A stretch of DNA of 64,000 nt from an uncultured Haemophilus sp. (GTDB lineage: Bacteria; Pseudomonadota; Gammaproteobacteria; Enterobacterales; Pasteurellaceae): positions 1 through 64,000 of the forward strand of contig CAJLFU010000001.1 in the NCBI GenBank assembly GCA_905205995.1, written 5' to 3'. The notes under the pieces were generated by a model. It ran no database searches. It worked only from the letters and a program-made list of their open reading frames with translations, and was not told where the DNA came from. Position 1 is the first letter of the stretch, and each line of letters begins with the position of its first letter. This document shows, one piece after another, positions 29,607 through 40,856 of this stretch. Both the position numbers and the translations under genes were made by a program.

Positions 29607-30719
29607 TTATTTCACTTCGCGGAATAAAATCTCGCTTGGAATCACAGAACCTTGCCAGTAAAGTTCAGTTGATACTTTTTCTGCTAAATCTAAGAAAGAT
29701 TTCGCAATTTCACTGTCTGGCGCTGCAACCACAGTTGGTTTACCGGCATCCAAATCTTGACGAACTTGGATATTCAACGGTAACTGACCTAATACTTTCA
29801 CATTGTATTTTTGTGCCATTTTTTCTGCACCACCAGTACCGAAAATCGCTTCGTGATGGCCGCAATTGCTACAAATATGCATAGACATATTTTCCACAAT
29901 ACCTAACACTGGCACAGATACACGTTCAAACATCGATACACCTTTCACCGCATCTAATAACGCGATGTCTTGTGGTGTTGTAACCACTACCGCACCCGTT
30001 ACAGGGATTTGTTGTGAAAGCGTTAATTGGATATCACCCGTACCCGGTGGCATATCGATCACTAAGTAATCTAAGCTATCCCATAAGGTTTCATTTAAAA
30101 GCTGACTTAATGCACTACTTGCCATTGGACCACGCCAAATGGTTGCATTATCTTCATCCATTAAGAAACCGATCGAGTTTGCAGATAACCCATGTGCTTT
30201 AATTGGGGTGATATGTTGGTTATCAGGTGAAGTTGGGCGTTGATGTGGGGCGCCTAACATATGCGGAACAGATGGACCATAAATATCCGCATCTAAAATA
30301 CCCACACGAGCACCTTGAGCTTGTAAAGCAAGTGCAAGGTTCACCGAAACAGAGGATTTCCCTACCCCGCCTTTACCCGAAGTTACTGCAATGATGTTCT
30401 TTACACCTTTTACAGCGGGTTGATTATTCGCACGTTTTAAAGTAGCGATTTGATAATTCACCACCCATTTGATTTCTTTGCTATCTGTTGCTTTTAATAA
30501 CGCATCAGAAAGCTGTTGTTTCACTTGCTCCACACCAGTGTTCCATGCAAAAGGCAGTTGTAATTCAACACGTAACACGTCACCGCCTTTTTCTACTTTC
30601 TTCAAAGTATTTAATGCGATTAAGTCTTTTTGCAAACTTGGATGTTGGAATTGTTGGAAAACTTGCAGAACTTGAGATTGTTGTTCTGCCGTTAAATTTT
30701 CAGAAAAAGCAGTTGCCAT
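29607..30719 (-). CDS. apbC: Iron-sulfur cluster carrier Mrp/ApbC
   Basis: 370 residues. An N-terminal MIP18-like domain (about 1-95) precedes a P-loop domain with the deviant Walker A GKGGVGKSSVSVN, DADIYGPS and the cluster-binding CSNCGHHEAIFG (CxxC). It carries Fe-S clusters to target apoproteins in the cytosol. Divergent from metG. Confidence 0.93.
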   Translation of the reverse strand: MATAFSENLTAEQQSQVLQVFQQFQHPSLQKDLIALNTLKKVEKGGDVLRVELQLPFAWNTGVEQVKQQLSDALLKATDSKEIKWVVNYQIATLKRANNQPAVKGVKNIIAVTSGKGGVGKSSVSVNLALALQAQGARVGILDADIYGPSVPHMLGAPHQRPTSPDNQHITPIKAHGLSANSIGFLMDEDNATIWRGPMASSALSQLLNETLWDSLDYLVIDMPPGTGDIQLTLSQQIPVTGAVVVTTPQDIALLDAVKGVSMFERVSVPVLGIVENMSMHICSNCGHHEAIFGTGGAEKMAQKYNVKVLGQLPLNIQVRQDLDAGKPTVVAAPDSEIAKSFLDLAEKVSTELYWQGSVIPSEILFREVK

Positions 30720-30879
30720 AATATTCCTTTAATAGTAGTAGGTAGTAGAGTAAATTTGTCAGGGATATTTTACCCTTTTTACACCTCAAATGTTAAGCTA
30801 AAAGTATAACTAAACTAGAAAAAATCGCACTAATCGGGTAACATACTCGCAATTTTTGCAAAAAGAATAGAGAAAAATA

Positions 30880-32928
30880 ATGACAACTCAACCTCGTAAA
30901 ATTTTAGTCACTTGTGCATTACCTTATGCAAATGGCGCCATTCATTTAGGCCATATGTTGGAACATATTCAAGCGGATATTTGGGTACGTTTCCAACGTA
31001 TGCGTGGTAATAAAATTCATTTTGTTTGTGCAGATGATGCGCACGGCACACCAATTATGCTTAATGCCAATAAATTAGGCATTACGCCAGAAGAATTAAT
31101 CGCAAAAGCAAAAGCCGATCACATACGTGATTTTGCAGGTTTTAATATCAGTTTTGATAACTACCACTCTACTCACAGTGAAGAAAATAAACAAATCACT
31201 GCTGACATTTACAATAAATTAAAAGCAAAAGGCTTCATTAAAACTAAAGTCATTTCTCAGTTATTCGATCCCGAAAAGAATATGTTCTTACCGGATCGTT
31301 TCGTCAAAGGGACTTGTCCAAAATGTAAAGCAGAAGATCAATATGGCGATAACTGTGAGGTTTGTGCCTCTACTTATAGCCCAATGGATTTAATTAATCC
31401 ACGTTCTGCAGTATCAGGAGCAACACCAATTGTCAAAGAATCTGAACATTTCTTCTTTGACTTACCCGCTTTTGAAGGCATGTTAAAAGAATGGACTCGC
31501 TCTGGCTCACTTCAACCGGAAATTGCAAACAAAATGCAAGAATGGTTTGAAAGCGGCTTACAACAATGGGATATCTCTCGTGATGCGCCTTATTTTGGTT
31601 TTGAAATTCCAGGTGCAAAAGATAAATTCTTCTATGTTTGGTTAGATGCGCCAATCGGCTACATTGCTTCTTTCAAAAATCTCTGCGATCGTGAAGGCAT
31701 TGATTTTAATGAATTCTGGGGAGAAAACAGCGATGCAGAACTTTATCACTTTATCGGTAAAGATATCGTGTATTTCCACAGCCTATTCTGGCCGGCGATG
31801 TTAGAAGGGAGCGAATACCGTAAACCAACCAATGTGTTTGCTCACGGTTATGTCACCGTAGATGGCGCCAAAATGTCGAAATCACGCGGTACATTTATCC
31901 AAGCCAGCACCTATTTAAATCATATTGATCCAGAATGTTTACGTTATTACTACGCAGCAAAATTAAATGATCGTATCGAAGATCTTGATTTCAACTTGGA
32001 AGATTTCGTTCAACGTGTCAATACGGATATCGTTAATAAACTAGTCAATTTAGCTTCTCGTAACGCAGGCTTTATCGCTAAACGTTTTGAAGGCAAATTA
32101 GCAGATAAATTAGAAGACGAAGTGCTTTTTGCTGAATTTACGGCACAAGCTGAACAAATTGCTGCTTATTATGAAAGCCGCGAATACAACAAAGCCATTC
32201 GTGAAATTATGGCATTAACGGATAAAGCCAATAAATATATTGATGAAAAAGCGCCTTGGGTAATTGCGAAAGAAGAAGGCAAAGATGCCGAATTACAAGC
32301 GGTTTGCTCAATGGGTATCGAGCTTTTCCGTGTATTGATGTCTTACTTAAAACCAGTTCTTCCAAAACTGGCTGAACGTGCAGAAGCGTTCTTACAAACA
32401 GAACTAACATGGGATAATATTGCACAGCCACTATTAGGTCATCAACTAACTCCATTTAAAGCGCTTTTCTCTCGTTTAGAGAAAAAACAAATTGATGCTG
32501 TTGTAGAAGAAACTAAAGCACTTTTCGCTGAAGCAAACAAGGCGACAGAAAAAACAGCGGCAAAAGCGACCGCTCTTTCAAATGTCGAACCTATTGCTGA
32601 CACCATTACCATTGATGATTTTGCTAAAATCGATATGCGTGTGGCAAAAGTACTGAAATGTGAAGCGGTACCAGAATCCAATAAACTCTTACGTTTTGAG
32701 TTAGACTTAGGTGATCACACTCGCCAAGTGTTCTCTGGCATTAAAGCGGCTTACAACAAACCTGAAGAATTAGAAGGTCGTTTTGTTATTGTGGTTGCAA
32801 ATCTTGCACCGCGTAAAATGAAATTCGGCGTATCGGAAGGGATGATTCTTTCTGCTGGTACTGGCGGAAGTGATTTATTCTTACTTTCAGCTGATAGCGG
32901 TGTCACTGCGGGTATGCAAGTAAAATAA
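30880..32928 (+). CDS. metG: Methionyl-tRNA synthetase
   Basis: 682 residues. Class I core with [14 protein letters not shown] (HIGH) near 15-28, a zinc knuckle [17 protein letters not shown] near 146-162 and KMSKS at about 333. A C-terminal EMAP/tRNA-binding appendix ([16 protein letters not shown] onward, about 580-682) mediates dimerisation. Single gene with its own hairpin terminator. Confidence 0.97.
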   Translation: MTTQPRKILVTCALPYANGAIHLGHMLEHIQADIWVRFQRMRGNKIHFVCADDAHGTPIMLNANKLGITPEELIAKAKADHIRDFAGFNISFDNYHSTHSEENKQITADIYNKLKAKGFIKTKVISQLFDPEKNMFLPDRFVKGTCPKCKAEDQYGDNCEVCASTYSPMDLINPRSAVSGATPIVKESEHFFFDLPAFEGMLKEWTRSGSLQPEIANKMQEWFESGLQQWDISRDAPYFGFEIPGAKDKFFYVWLDAPIGYIASFKNLCDREGIDFNEFWGENSDAELYHFIGKDIVYFHSLFWPAMLEGSEYRKPTNVFAHGYVTVDGAKMSKSRGTFIQASTYLNHIDPECLRYYYAAKLNDRIEDLDFNLEDFVQRVNTDIVNKLVNLASRNAGFIAKRFEGKLADKLEDEVLFAEFTAQAEQIAAYYESREYNKAIREIMALTDKANKYIDEKAPWVIAKEEGKDAELQAVCSMGIELFRVLMSYLKPVLPKLAERAEAFLQTELTWDNIAQPLLGHQLTPFKALFSRLEKKQIDAVVEETKALFAEANKATEKTAAKATALSNVEPIADTITIDDFAKIDMRVAKVLKCEAVPESNKLLRFELDLGDHTRQVFSGIKAAYNKPEELEGRFVIVVANLAPRKMKFGVSEGMILSAGTGGSDLFLLSADSGVTAGMQVK

Positions 32929-32938
32929 TTTAATGTTT

Positions 32939-32961
32939 AGGCGACTTCGGTCGCCTTTTTT
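32939..32961 (+). terminator. Intrinsic terminator after metG
   Basis: AGGCGAC-TTCG-GTCGCCT perfect stem with a stable UUCG tetraloop, then TTTTTT. Confidence 0.92.
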
Positions 32962-33032
32962 ATTGCCAAATAGAGTTAAATACCCTACTATATCAATCAG
33001 CTATTTATCATACAAATTAAAAGGAATTCATT

Positions 33033-33893
33033 ATGACAAACGAACTTATCTGCTATAAACAAATGCCGGTTTGGACAAAAGATAAATTACCTAAAATGTT
33101 CCAAGAAAAACACAACACTAAAGTGGGAACTTGGGGCAAACTTACAGTGCTAAAAGGCAAACTTAAGTTTTATGAGCTAACCGAAGATGGCGATGTCATT
33201 GCTGAGCATATTTTCACGCCGGAAAGCAACATTCCGTTTGTTGAACCACAAGCCTGGCACCGAGTTGAAGCCCTTTCTGATGACTTAGAGTGTACACTTG
33301 GTTTCTACTGTAAAAAAGAAGACTACTTCAGCAAAAAATATAATATGACCGCAACGCATGGTGATGTGGTTGATGCGGCTAAAATTATCAAACCTTGTAA
33401 AGTGCTAGATTTAGGCTGCGGACAAGGTCGTAATTCGCTTTATTTAAGTTTAAAAGGCTATGATGTAACCTCTTGGGATCACAACGAAAATAGCATTGCC
33501 TTCTTGAACGAAACCAAAGACAAAGAAAACTTGAATATTAAGACCGCTGTTTATGATATTAACACCGCTAATATTCAAGAAAACTACGACTTCATTTTAT
33601 CTACCGTGGTATTTATGTTCTTAAATCGTGAGCGAATTCCAGCCATTATTAAGAATATGCAAGAACACACCAACCCAGGTGGTTATAACTTAATTGTAGC
33701 AGCCATGTCCACGCCTGAAGTGCCTTGTCCATTAGCCTTCTCATTTACGTTCTCTGAAGGTGAATTAAAAGAATACTACAAAGATTGGGAATTCTTAGAA
33801 TATAACGAAAATATGGGCGAATTACATAAAACTGATGAAAACGGCAATCGCATTAAATTAAAATTTGCGACAATGCTAGCAAGAAAAAAATAA
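33033..33893 (+). CDS. tehB: Tellurite-resistance methyltransferase TehB (long form)
   Basis: 286 residues. An N-terminal beta-rich DUF1971/cupin-like domain (1 to about 100, with WHRVEALSDDLECTLGFYC) precedes a SAM-methyltransferase with motif I VLDLGCGQGRN (about 124-134). E. coli TehB has only the methyltransferase part; the long form is the Haemophilus type, which is linked there to tellurite and oxidative-stress resistance (from memory). SD AAGGAATTC. Ended by a USS hairpin. Confidence 0.92.
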   Translation: MTNELICYKQMPVWTKDKLPKMFQEKHNTKVGTWGKLTVLKGKLKFYELTEDGDVIAEHIFTPESNIPFVEPQAWHRVEALSDDLECTLGFYCKKEDYFSKKYNMTATHGDVVDAAKIIKPCKVLDLGCGQGRNSLYLSLKGYDVTSWDHNENSIAFLNETKDKENLNIKTAVYDINTANIQENYDFILSTVVFMFLNRERIPAIIKNMQEHTNPGGYNLIVAAMSTPEVPCPLAFSFTFSEGELKEYYKDWEFLEYNENMGELHKTDENGNRIKLKFATMLARKK

Positions 33894-33913
33894 TTCGCTA
33901 ATTTAGAAAAGAA

Positions 33914-33952
33914 AATGACCGCACTTTGTCATATAAAGTGCGGTCATTTTTT
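33914..33952. terminator. USS-pair terminator between tehB and dapD
   Basis: AATGACCGCACTTT pairs with AAAGTGCGGTCATT with an 8-nt loop, then TTTT. Bidirectional, between convergent genes. Confidence 0.88.
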
Positions 33953-33964
33953 ATGGTATTTTAA

Positions 33965-34792
33965 TTACTCTTCAATAGAACGTAATAATTCGTTGATACC
34001 TACTTTACCTAAAGTTTTTGCATCAACTTTTTTCACGATCACTGCACAGTATAAGCTGTATTTACCACATTTAGATGGAAGGCTACCTGAAACAACCACA
34101 GAACCCGCAGGAACGCGACCATAGAATACTTCACCAGTTTCACGATCATAGATCTTCGTTGATTGACCGATAAATACGCCCATAGAAATCACACAACCAT
34201 CTTCCACAATCACGCCTTCAACCACTTCAGAACGTGCACCGATAAAACAGTTATTGCCGATAATGGTAGGGTTTGCTTGTAATGGCTCTAATACACCACC
34301 GATACCTACACCACCAGATAAGTGAACATTTTTACCAATTTGCGCACATGAACCAACAGTTGCCCATGTATCGACCATGGTACCTTCACCCACATATGCA
34401 CCGATATTTACATAAGATGGCATTAATACACAGTTTTTAGAAATGTATGCCCCTTTACGTACTGTTGCAGAAGGTACAACACGGAAACCTTCTTGAGCAA
34501 AACGCTCTTCGGTATAGTCAGCAAACTTTAATGCCACTTTGTCATAGTATTTAGTTTCAGCCCCATCAATAATTTGGTTATCATTGATACGGAAAGATAA
34601 TAATACTGCTTTTTTCAACCATTGGTGAGTAACCCATTCACCATCAATTTTTTCTGCAACACGGTATTTACCGCTATCTAATCCTTCGATCACTTCTTCG
34701 ATTGCTGCACGAGTTTGTGCATCAACTGTTTTAGGGGTAATTTCCGCACGTTTTTCAAATGCAGCTTCAATAATTTGTTGTAAATTTGACAT
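33965..34792 (-). CDS. dapD: Tetrahydrodipicolinate N-succinyltransferase
   Basis: 275 residues from ATG 34792 ([16 protein letters not shown]), the usual DapD length and start. A frame extending to 34891 runs into the upstream USS and terminator and is rejected. A left-handed beta-helix of hexapeptide repeats ([23 protein letters not shown]) is flanked by N- and C-terminal domains. It succinylates tetrahydrodipicolinate in the lysine/DAP pathway, the step after DapB (5991). Confidence 0.96.
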   Translation of the reverse strand: MSNLQQIIEAAFEKRAEITPKTVDAQTRAAIEEVIEGLDSGKYRVAEKIDGEWVTHQWLKKAVLLSFRINDNQIIDGAETKYYDKVALKFADYTEERFAQEGFRVVPSATVRKGAYISKNCVLMPSYVNIGAYVGEGTMVDTWATVGSCAQIGKNVHLSGGVGIGGVLEPLQANPTIIGNNCFIGARSEVVEGVIVEDGCVISMGVFIGQSTKIYDRETGEVFYGRVPAGSVVVSGSLPSKCGKYSLYCAVIVKKVDAKTLGKVGINELLRSIEE

Positions 34793-34891
34793 TTTGCTTC
34801 CTATTGTCGATGTGAAATAACGATTGATAGTTTTATCATATTTTTGACTCTCAAGCAAAAAACAACCGCACTTTCTTTTGATTTTAAGCAT

Positions 34892-34920
34892 AAAAAAAAG
34901 CGAACCTAATGGCTCGCTTT
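34892..34920 (-). terminator. Intrinsic terminator after the glycine-zipper lipoprotein
   Basis: Minus strand AAAGCGAGCC / GGTTCGCTTT 10-bp stem (one G-U) with ATTA loop and a T8 tract. Confidence 0.85.
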
Positions 34921-34937
34921 TTCTATTTTTCGTTTAG

Positions 34938-35402
34938 TTAGTTAATAACAGAAACATTTAATGATGAACCGCCAACAATTCTTACGCGACGACCCGCTTG
35001 GAAGCTTGGATCTGCTTTTTGAACCACAACGATCTCTTCTCTGTTATCTTTTCTGATAACAAGTTCTGCGCCATTAACTTGGCTCATTTTCTCTTCAGCT
35101 TTGCTACCAATAATCGCCCCACCAATTGCTCCTACTGCAGTTGCAATTGCTTGTCCAGTGCCACCGCCAATTGTACTACCAGCGATACCACCTAAAGCAC
35201 CACCACCAACTGTACCAATTACACCTGGATTATCCGCTTGAATTTTAACAGGACGAACAGAAACAATAGTACCATAGCTAATTGAACGCGCTTCTTTTGC
35301 TTGTCCAGCTTCATATACATCACCACTAAAAATATCAGTGTTTGCACAACCGGTTAAGCCGATAGACATCATAAGTGCTAATGCTACTGTTACTTTTTTC
35401 AT
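34938..35402 (-). CDS. Glycine-zipper 2TM lipoprotein (SlyB/Pcp-like)
   Basis: 154 residues. Lipobox LTGC (Cys19), a Pcp/SlyB-type YxxGQAKEARSISYGTIVSVRPVKI region, then a glycine zipper (GTVGGGALGGIAGSTIGGG, about 63-100) that can insert in the membrane. A C-terminal VVVQKADPSFQAGRRVRIV segment follows. Likely an outer-membrane lipoprotein of the 15-kDa peptidoglycan-associated lipoprotein type. It follows a small lipoprotein gene by 23 nt on the same strand. Confidence 0.87.
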   Translation of the reverse strand: MKKVTVALALMMSIGLTGCANTDIFSGDVYEAGQAKEARSISYGTIVSVRPVKIQADNPGVIGTVGGGALGGIAGSTIGGGTGQAIATAVGAIGGAIIGSKAEEKMSQVNGAELVIRKDNREEIVVVQKADPSFQAGRRVRIVGGSSLNVSVIN

Positions 35403-35425
35403 AAAACTAACCTTCTAAAAATGAA

Positions 35426-35725
35426 TTAGATTGGGTTTCTTGGAGACCAAGTAGAAACGTTTTTCACGCCTTGACCGTTGTCAGATACTTTCACACAAGC
35501 ACCAGTTACTAAAGTTGAATCGTATTTGTGAACGATAACTTCGGTTTCACCTTCTTGTTTGTATGAGCAGTCGTTTTTACGAACGGTTAATTTTACATCA
35601 TCACCTTGTAATTCGGTAAAAATAACTTGACCTTTATAAGCGCTTTCATCTTTTTGTGATTGAGATGAACAAGCTGATAAACCTAAACTTAATAAGACAG
35701 TTAATGCTAAGGTAATTTTTTTCAT
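35426..35725 (-). CDS. Small hypothetical lipoprotein
   Basis: 99 residues. Lipobox LSAC (Cys19) followed by a compact beta-rich domain with two later cysteines (NDCSYKQ and TGACVKV), which could form a disulfide in the periplasm. No named family recognised. Its stop and SD region lie 23 nt before the SlyB-like gene, and it starts 4 nt after the VOC-protein gene, so the three form an operon. Confidence 0.62.
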   Translation of the reverse strand: MKKITLALTVLLSLGLSACSSQSQKDESAYKGQVIFTELQGDDVKLTVRKNDCSYKQEGETEVIVHKYDSTLVTGACVKVSDNGQGVKNVSTWSPRNPI

Positions 35726-35729
35726 TACA

Positions 35730-36299
35730 CTAAACCTCGAGTATTTTCTTTATTGTATAAGGATGAACCTTTATGCAAACATGATTTTCTGTTTTATCAA
35801 CAAAACTCACTGCAATTGATGGATTGGGCAATTGCTCCCCTTCCACCTTAGGTTCGCTCACCTTCATGGTTAATTGAGTTAGTTCCTTCCATAAAAATAT
35901 ATTGCAAATCCGATTAACCCAATTCTCAACAGATTCATGAGATAAAAACGGCATTACAATTTCAATATGTTCCCAAGTTTCTTGGGGATATTGTTTATTT
36001 TTAGGAAACGGTAATTCAATAACATCGACAGGCTGACCAATGAAATCAACTGGCTCATCTAATTCAATCAAATAGATAGGACGCCCATTGACGATATTAT
36101 CGCCTAAAATTCTACCGCACTTTAATAACTCTGTCAGCCAATTTTTTGCTTTTTCTTCACTATTTGCTCTTAAAGCTAAATGATCAATTTGGAAATCATT
36201 CAAATTTACTTTCATAACAGCGGCTAATTGCTGAATTTTTTCCTGAAATAAAGGCAATTCTTGATAAAGTGCGGTCGATTTTTCCATTAAATTTGACAT
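35730..36299 (-). CDS. VOC-superfamily protein, YecM-like
   Basis: 189 residues. [56 protein letters not shown] and [11 protein letters not shown] match the YecM branch of the vicinal-oxygen-chelate fold; His/Glu residues at matching points could bind a metal. No substrate known. AGGAG is 3 nt before the ATG. Divergent from argS; first gene of a unit with two lipoproteins. Confidence 0.75.
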   Translation of the reverse strand: MSNLMEKSTALYQELPLFQEKIQQLAAVMKVNLNDFQIDHLALRANSEEKAKNWLTELLKCGRILGDNIVNGRPIYLIELDEPVDFIGQPVDVIELPFPKNKQYPQETWEHIEIVMPFLSHESVENWVNRICNIFLWKELTQLTMKVSEPKVEGEQLPNPSIAVSFVDKTENHVCIKVHPYTIKKILEV

Positions 36300-36387
36300 T
36301 TTCTCCTGCTCTTACTTTGAGAAATCTATAAACAACGGTATCATAGCCGATTATTTTCATTATTCAATTTCAAGATTAGGAAAAACC

Positions 36388-38121
36388 GTGAATATTCAAT
36401 CTATTTTATCCGATAAAATTAAACAAGCGATGATTGCTGCTGGTGCAGATGAGCAATGTGATGCGCTTATTCGTCAATCAGGTAAACCCCAATTTGGTGA
36501 CTACCAAGCAAACGGCATCATGGCTGCAGCTAAAAAACTAGGATTAAATCCACGTGAATTTGCACAAAAAGTTTTAGATCATGCCGATCTTTCTGATGTC
36601 GCTGAAAAAACTGAAATTGCCGGCCCAGGTTTTATCAACATTTTCTTAAATCCAACTTGGTTAGCGAATAATGTCTCTGCCGCATTGAAAGATCAAAATC
36701 TTGGTGTAAGTGCTAATGAAAAACAAACTATCGTGATTGATTATTCTTCACCAAACGTTGCTAAAGAAATGCACGTAGGCCACTTACGTTCTACCATTAT
36801 CGGTGATGCCGTTGTTCGTACCCTTGAATTTTTAGGTCACAACGTTATTCGTGCGAACCACGTGGGTGACTGGGGGACGCAATTTGGTATGCTCATTGCT
36901 TATCTTGAAAAAATGGAAAATGAACATGCAAGCGAAATGGAACTTCAAGATCTGGAAGCATTCTACCGCGAAGCAAAAAAACACTATGATGAAGATGAAG
37001 CGTTCGCTGAAAAAGCGCGTAACTATGTGGTGAAATTGCAAGGTGGAGATGAATATTGCCGCACGATGTGGAAAAAATTAGTCGATATCACCATGCAACA
37101 AAACCAACGCAACTATGATCGCTTAAATGTAACATTAACCGAAAAAGATGTAATGGGTGAAAGCCTATATAACCCTATGTTGCCTGCTATCGTTGAAGAT
37201 CTGAAAAAACAAGGTTTAGCCGTTGAAGATGAAGGTGCGTTAGTGGTTTATCTTGATGAATTCAAGAATAAAGAAGGCGAACCGATGGGCGTTATCGTTC
37301 AGAAGAAAGATGGTGGTTTCCTTTATACCACTACAGATATTGCTGCTGCTAAATACCGTTATGAAACCTTAAAAGCAGATCGAGCATTAGTGTTCTCTGA
37401 TACTCGTCAAAGCCAACACATGCAACAAGCTTGGTTAATTACGCGTAAAGCTGGTTATGTACCAGATAGCTTCTCACTTGAACATAAAAACTTCGGTATG
37501 ATGTTGGGGAAAGATGGTAAACCATTCAAAACCCGTACTGGTGGTACCGTAAAATTAGCAGATTTATTAGATGAAGCGATTGAGCGTGCAACTGTATTAA
37601 TCAACGAGAAAAATACCAATTTATCTGATGATGAAAAAACAGCGGTTATTGAAGCGGTTGGTATTGGTTCGGTGAAATATGCGGATCTTTCTAAAAACCG
37701 CACGACTGACTATGTATTCGATTGGGACAATATGCTCAGCTTTGAAGGTAATACCGCGCCTTATATGCAATATGCTTACACGCGTATTCGTTCTATCTTC
37801 AATAAAGCAGATGTAAATCCAACCGCACTTGCAGAAGCTAAGATTCAGCTTTCTGATGAAAAAGAACGTGCATTAGCGATCAAATTGCTTCAATTTGAAG
37901 AAGCGGTTCAAACGGTGGGCAAAGAAGGCACACCGCATGTCCTCTGTGCTTATTTATATGAATTGGCAGGTGTGTTCTCCTCATTCTATGAACACTGCCC
38001 AATCTTAAATGCAGAAGATGAAAACGTAAAATTAAGTCGTTTAAAACTCGCTTCTCTTACAGAGAAAACCTTAAAACAAGGTCTAGAGTTATTAGGTATT
38101 AAGACAATCGAAAAAATGTAA
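36388..38121 (+). CDS. argS: Arginyl-tRNA synthetase
   Basis: 577 residues. N-terminal Add-1 domain, [25 protein letters not shown] with the HIGH-type HVGH near 131-134, [14 protein letters not shown], and a C-terminal DALR anticodon-binding domain. No canonical KMSKS, as usual for this enzyme. Ended by a variant-USS hairpin. Confidence 0.97.
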   Translation: MNIQSILSDKIKQAMIAAGADEQCDALIRQSGKPQFGDYQANGIMAAAKKLGLNPREFAQKVLDHADLSDVAEKTEIAGPGFINIFLNPTWLANNVSAALKDQNLGVSANEKQTIVIDYSSPNVAKEMHVGHLRSTIIGDAVVRTLEFLGHNVIRANHVGDWGTQFGMLIAYLEKMENEHASEMELQDLEAFYREAKKHYDEDEAFAEKARNYVVKLQGGDEYCRTMWKKLVDITMQQNQRNYDRLNVTLTEKDVMGESLYNPMLPAIVEDLKKQGLAVEDEGALVVYLDEFKNKEGEPMGVIVQKKDGGFLYTTTDIAAAKYRYETLKADRALVFSDTRQSQHMQQAWLITRKAGYVPDSFSLEHKNFGMMLGKDGKPFKTRTGGTVKLADLLDEAIERATVLINEKNTNLSDDEKTAVIEAVGIGSVKYADLSKNRTTDYVFDWDNMLSFEGNTAPYMQYAYTRIRSIFNKADVNPTALAEAKIQLSDEKERALAIKLLQFEEAVQTVGKEGTPHVLCAYLYELAGVFSSFYEHCPILNAEDENVKLSRLKLASLTEKTLKQGLELLGIKTIEKM

Positions 38122-38152
38122 AAAAGAGCGGTCAATTTCGACCGCTCTTTTT
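38121..38152. terminator. Variant-USS hairpin between argS and smrB
   Basis: AAAAAGAGCGGTC (38121-38133) pairs with GACCGCTCTTTTT (38140-38152). The arms carry GAGCGGT in place of GTGCGGT, a one-base USS variant seen also near 39727, 40859 and 56620. Confidence 0.85.
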
Positions 38153-38154
38153 CT

Positions 38155-38664
38155 TTATACATCAACTAAAATAAGTATCGCCGCTTCTCCGCCCCATTCT
38201 TTGGGAGCTTGGTGTAAAGCTCGGACTTTAGGATGCTGAACTAACCAACGTGGAATTTGTTTTTTCAACGTGAAGGTTCCATAACCTGTCATGATGCTCG
38301 CGCAATAAACATGCTCATCTTCACAAGCTAACAACAGTGCTGCCAATTCCATTTTAGCTTGCTCACGGGTTAAACCATGTAAATCCAAAAATAATTCGGG
38401 TGAAAAATCGCCACGACGAAGTTGCTTTAATAAATGGCTATCTTCCCCTTCGCGTAAATATTTGATGACACCATCATGTTCATTTAGTAATGGTTCATAT
38501 TCATCGGAAAAATAGAAAAGCGTATCTTCTTTTTCTCGAATATCACGTAAATGGGATTTTTTTTGACCGCTCTTTTGACGCGGTGCCACAAAGGTATCTT
38601 GCTTGATGGGTTTGATCCCTTTTGTTTCCGCTCGAAAAAGATCGAAATCATCTGGTTCTGTCAT
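38155..38664 (-). CDS. smrB: Smr-domain endonuclease SmrB
   Basis: 169 residues from ATG 38664 (MTEPDDFDLF); a TTG four codons earlier is less likely. C-terminal Smr domain with LDLHGLTREQAKMELAALL (about 93-111) and IMTGYGTFTLKKQIPRWL. SmrB cleaves mRNA at collided ribosomes in E. coli. Divergent from prmB. Confidence 0.93.
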   Translation of the reverse strand: MTEPDDFDLFRAETKGIKPIKQDTFVAPRQKSGQKKSHLRDIREKEDTLFYFSDEYEPLLNEHDGVIKYLREGEDSHLLKQLRRGDFSPELFLDLHGLTREQAKMELAALLLACEDEHVYCASIMTGYGTFTLKKQIPRWLVQHPKVRALHQAPKEWGGEAAILILVDV

Positions 38665-38748
38665 TATTTTTCTCAATTTGTTATTTTGCTTAATGATAGC
38701 ACATCTATTCTATGGTATAACTAGCCAAAATTTTTATTGAGGCACAAA

Positions 38749-39693
38749 ATGGAAACCTTACACAATCAAGAACTTGTTGCGACAATCTTAGAAGATAATG
38801 TGGCAAGTGAATTAATGACCATTCAAGATTTTTTACGCTGGACATACAGCACATTCAATCGTTCTGATATTTACTACGGGCAAGGCCATGACAATGCGTG
38901 GGATGAAAGTCTTCAATTAGTCCTTGCGGGACTTCAATTACCGCTCGATTTACCGCAAGATTTATTTAACAGTAAACTTACTCCTTCAGAAAAAGAAACT
39001 TTATTACAATTAGTCTTAAGCCGAATTGAACAACGTGTCCCTGTCGCTTATTTAACGAATAGTGCTTGGTTCTGCGGATTAGAATTCTATGTGGATGAGC
39101 GTACGATTATTCCACGTTCACCAATCAGTGCATTAATCCAAGATAAATTTTCTCCGCTTTTAAAATCTGAACCAAAACGTATTTTAGATCTTTGTACAGG
39201 AAGTGGTTGTATCGCAATCGCGACGGCTGAAGCCTTTCCTGAAGCTGAAGTGGATGCAGTCGATCTTTCTGTGGATGCGTTAAATGTGGCGGAAATCAAT
39301 ATTGCTCGCCACCAATTAGAACACCGTGTTTTCCCGATTCAATCAGATTTATTCCAAAATCTATTCGGTCAGCAATATGATTTAATCGTAACCAATCCGC
39401 CTTATGTGGATGAAGAAGATTTGGCAGATATGCCGGAAGAATTCCATTATGAACCTGAATTAGCCTTAGGTTCGGGTGTTGATGGTTTAGAAATTACAAA
39501 ACAAATTTTAAAACAAGCACCGGATTATTTAACGCCAAATGGCATGCTCGTTTGTGAAGTGGGCAACAGCATGGTGAGCCTTATTGAGCAATATCCAAAT
39601 GTGCCATTTGAATGGGTTGAACTAAAAAATGGCGGTCTAGGTGTATTTGCCATTAGCCGCGAAGATTTAGTGAAATATCACTATTCTTTTTAA
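38749..39693 (+). CDS. prmB: 50S ribosomal protein L3 glutamine methyltransferase
   Basis: 314 residues from ATG 38749, preceded by GAGG at about 7 nt. A TTG start 12 nt upstream would add four residues and overlap the SD. SAM-binding motif [19 protein letters not shown] and the catalytic [10 protein letters not shown] (PrmB/HemK family). It methylates a glutamine of ribosomal protein L3. Confidence 0.94.
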   Translation: METLHNQELVATILEDNVASELMTIQDFLRWTYSTFNRSDIYYGQGHDNAWDESLQLVLAGLQLPLDLPQDLFNSKLTPSEKETLLQLVLSRIEQRVPVAYLTNSAWFCGLEFYVDERTIIPRSPISALIQDKFSPLLKSEPKRILDLCTGSGCIAIATAEAFPEAEVDAVDLSVDALNVAEINIARHQLEHRVFPIQSDLFQNLFGQQYDLIVTNPPYVDEEDLADMPEEFHYEPELALGSGVDGLEITKQILKQAPDYLTPNGMLVCEVGNSMVSLIEQYPNVPFEWVELKNGGLGVFAISREDLVKYHYSF

Positions 39694-39696
39694 TCT

Positions 39697-39736
39697 TAAG
39701 TGCGGTTAAAAATCGTCGTGAATTTTGACCGCTCTT
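39697..39736 (+). terminator. Imperfect USS-pair hairpin after prmB
   Basis: AAGTGCGGTTAAAAAT and a downstream ATTTTGACCGCTCTT form a mismatched stem with both normal and variant (GACCGCTCTT) USS arms. Confidence 0.6.
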
Positions 39737-39748
39737 AACAAATTACTG

Positions 39749-39782
39749 GCGCGCGTTCTTAACGCGTGCTTTTCTTTTTTTT
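39749..39782 (+). terminator. Strong intrinsic terminator directly before the MFS gene
   Basis: GCGCGCGTT (39749-39757) pairs with AACGCGTGC (39761-39769, one G-U), then TTTTC and a T8 tract. It ends 10 nt before the ATG at 39792. Confidence 0.85.
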
Positions 39783-39791
39783 AATAACACA

Positions 39792-40856
39792 ATGAATTTA
39801 CAAAAACTTTTACTAACTCGTCGTTTCTTTTCTACCCTTGCATTCTTTTCCATGCAAACGGTATTTTTCATCTATTTACAAGGAAAAGGCTTAAGCAACA
39901 GTGAAATTGCCTTTTCACTCTCGTTGCTTTTCTTCTGCAACCAAGCATTAGCCATTTTAGCGGGTATTTGGGGCGATCGCTTTGGACTGGCCAAGATGAT
40001 GTTGCTCGGCTGCTTTTTAGATGTGATTGCCTATATTTTCTTTCTCTCTGCAGACAATTACATTCTGCTTTTAATTGCCACCACCTGTTTTGGCTTAGGC
40101 AGTTGTTTGTTTGGTACCAATGCGAAAGCTTGCCTACTTGTACTCGCAGGCGAAGAATACAAAGAGAAAACTCGATTACAGGGAAAATATTTAAAAGTCA
40201 CCTCCATGTCGTCTATGTTTGCGCCTTTGTTGGTGATTCCCTTTATCAAATACAATCACATTGAGTCGCTGATTTGGATCTGCTTTGCGATGGAAGCGAT
40301 TCTCTTTACCCTAATGGTTAAACCGTTTTATCAAATCCAAACCTTGCAGACCTTAGTAAAATTTCGCTTTGCCCAAATTAAAGAAATCATCACCAAAGAA
40401 TTTTTATTTGTGCATTTGATGTTGTTTATTCCTCTTTCCATTTCAACATCATTCTTTGTGATCTTCCCGTTTCTTTTTGATAATAAATTAGGGATGCCGG
40501 AGCACTCTCCCATTGCACTTTTTGTGAATGGTTTACTGACAATCTCATTACAAAGTTATTTTTCTCGAAAAATTAATTTAACGATTAAACAAACCCTATG
40601 GGTTGCCCCAATCCTGGCAGTTGGCATTGTCTTGCCTTGGTTTATTACGTTGAAATATATTTCTGTGGTTTCTGCTTATATTTACTTAGTCATCTTCACG
40701 GTGATTGAAGTCTATGCCTTAACGGCAATGGCGAATTTATTAGTAAAATTTGATAACGGTACCAACCGAGGCTTTATCTTTGGCTCATCACGATTATTGC
40801 TTTCTATCGCGACAGTTATCGTCATGAATTTAGTGCCACATTTATTTTTATTATAA
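39792..40856 (+). CDS. MFS-type transporter
   Basis: 354 residues with about 10-11 hydrophobic helices. The segment GIWGDRFGLAKMMLLG is the MFS motif A in loop 2-3. It looks like a major-facilitator carrier, somewhat short (usual 380-420), with no specific substrate motif. It starts 10 nt after an intrinsic terminator T-run and I see no SD, so it is either poorly expressed or starts transcription within the T-rich region. Confidence 0.75.
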   Translation: MNLQKLLLTRRFFSTLAFFSMQTVFFIYLQGKGLSNSEIAFSLSLLFFCNQALAILAGIWGDRFGLAKMMLLGCFLDVIAYIFFLSADNYILLLIATTCFGLGSCLFGTNAKACLLVLAGEEYKEKTRLQGKYLKVTSMSSMFAPLLVIPFIKYNHIESLIWICFAMEAILFTLMVKPFYQIQTLQTLVKFRFAQIKEIITKEFLFVHLMLFIPLSISTSFFVIFPFLFDNKLGMPEHSPIALFVNGLLTISLQSYFSRKINLTIKQTLWVAPILAVGIVLPWFITLKYISVVSAYIYLVIFTVIEVYALTAMANLLVKFDNGTNRGFIFGSSRLLLSIATVIVMNLVPHLFLL

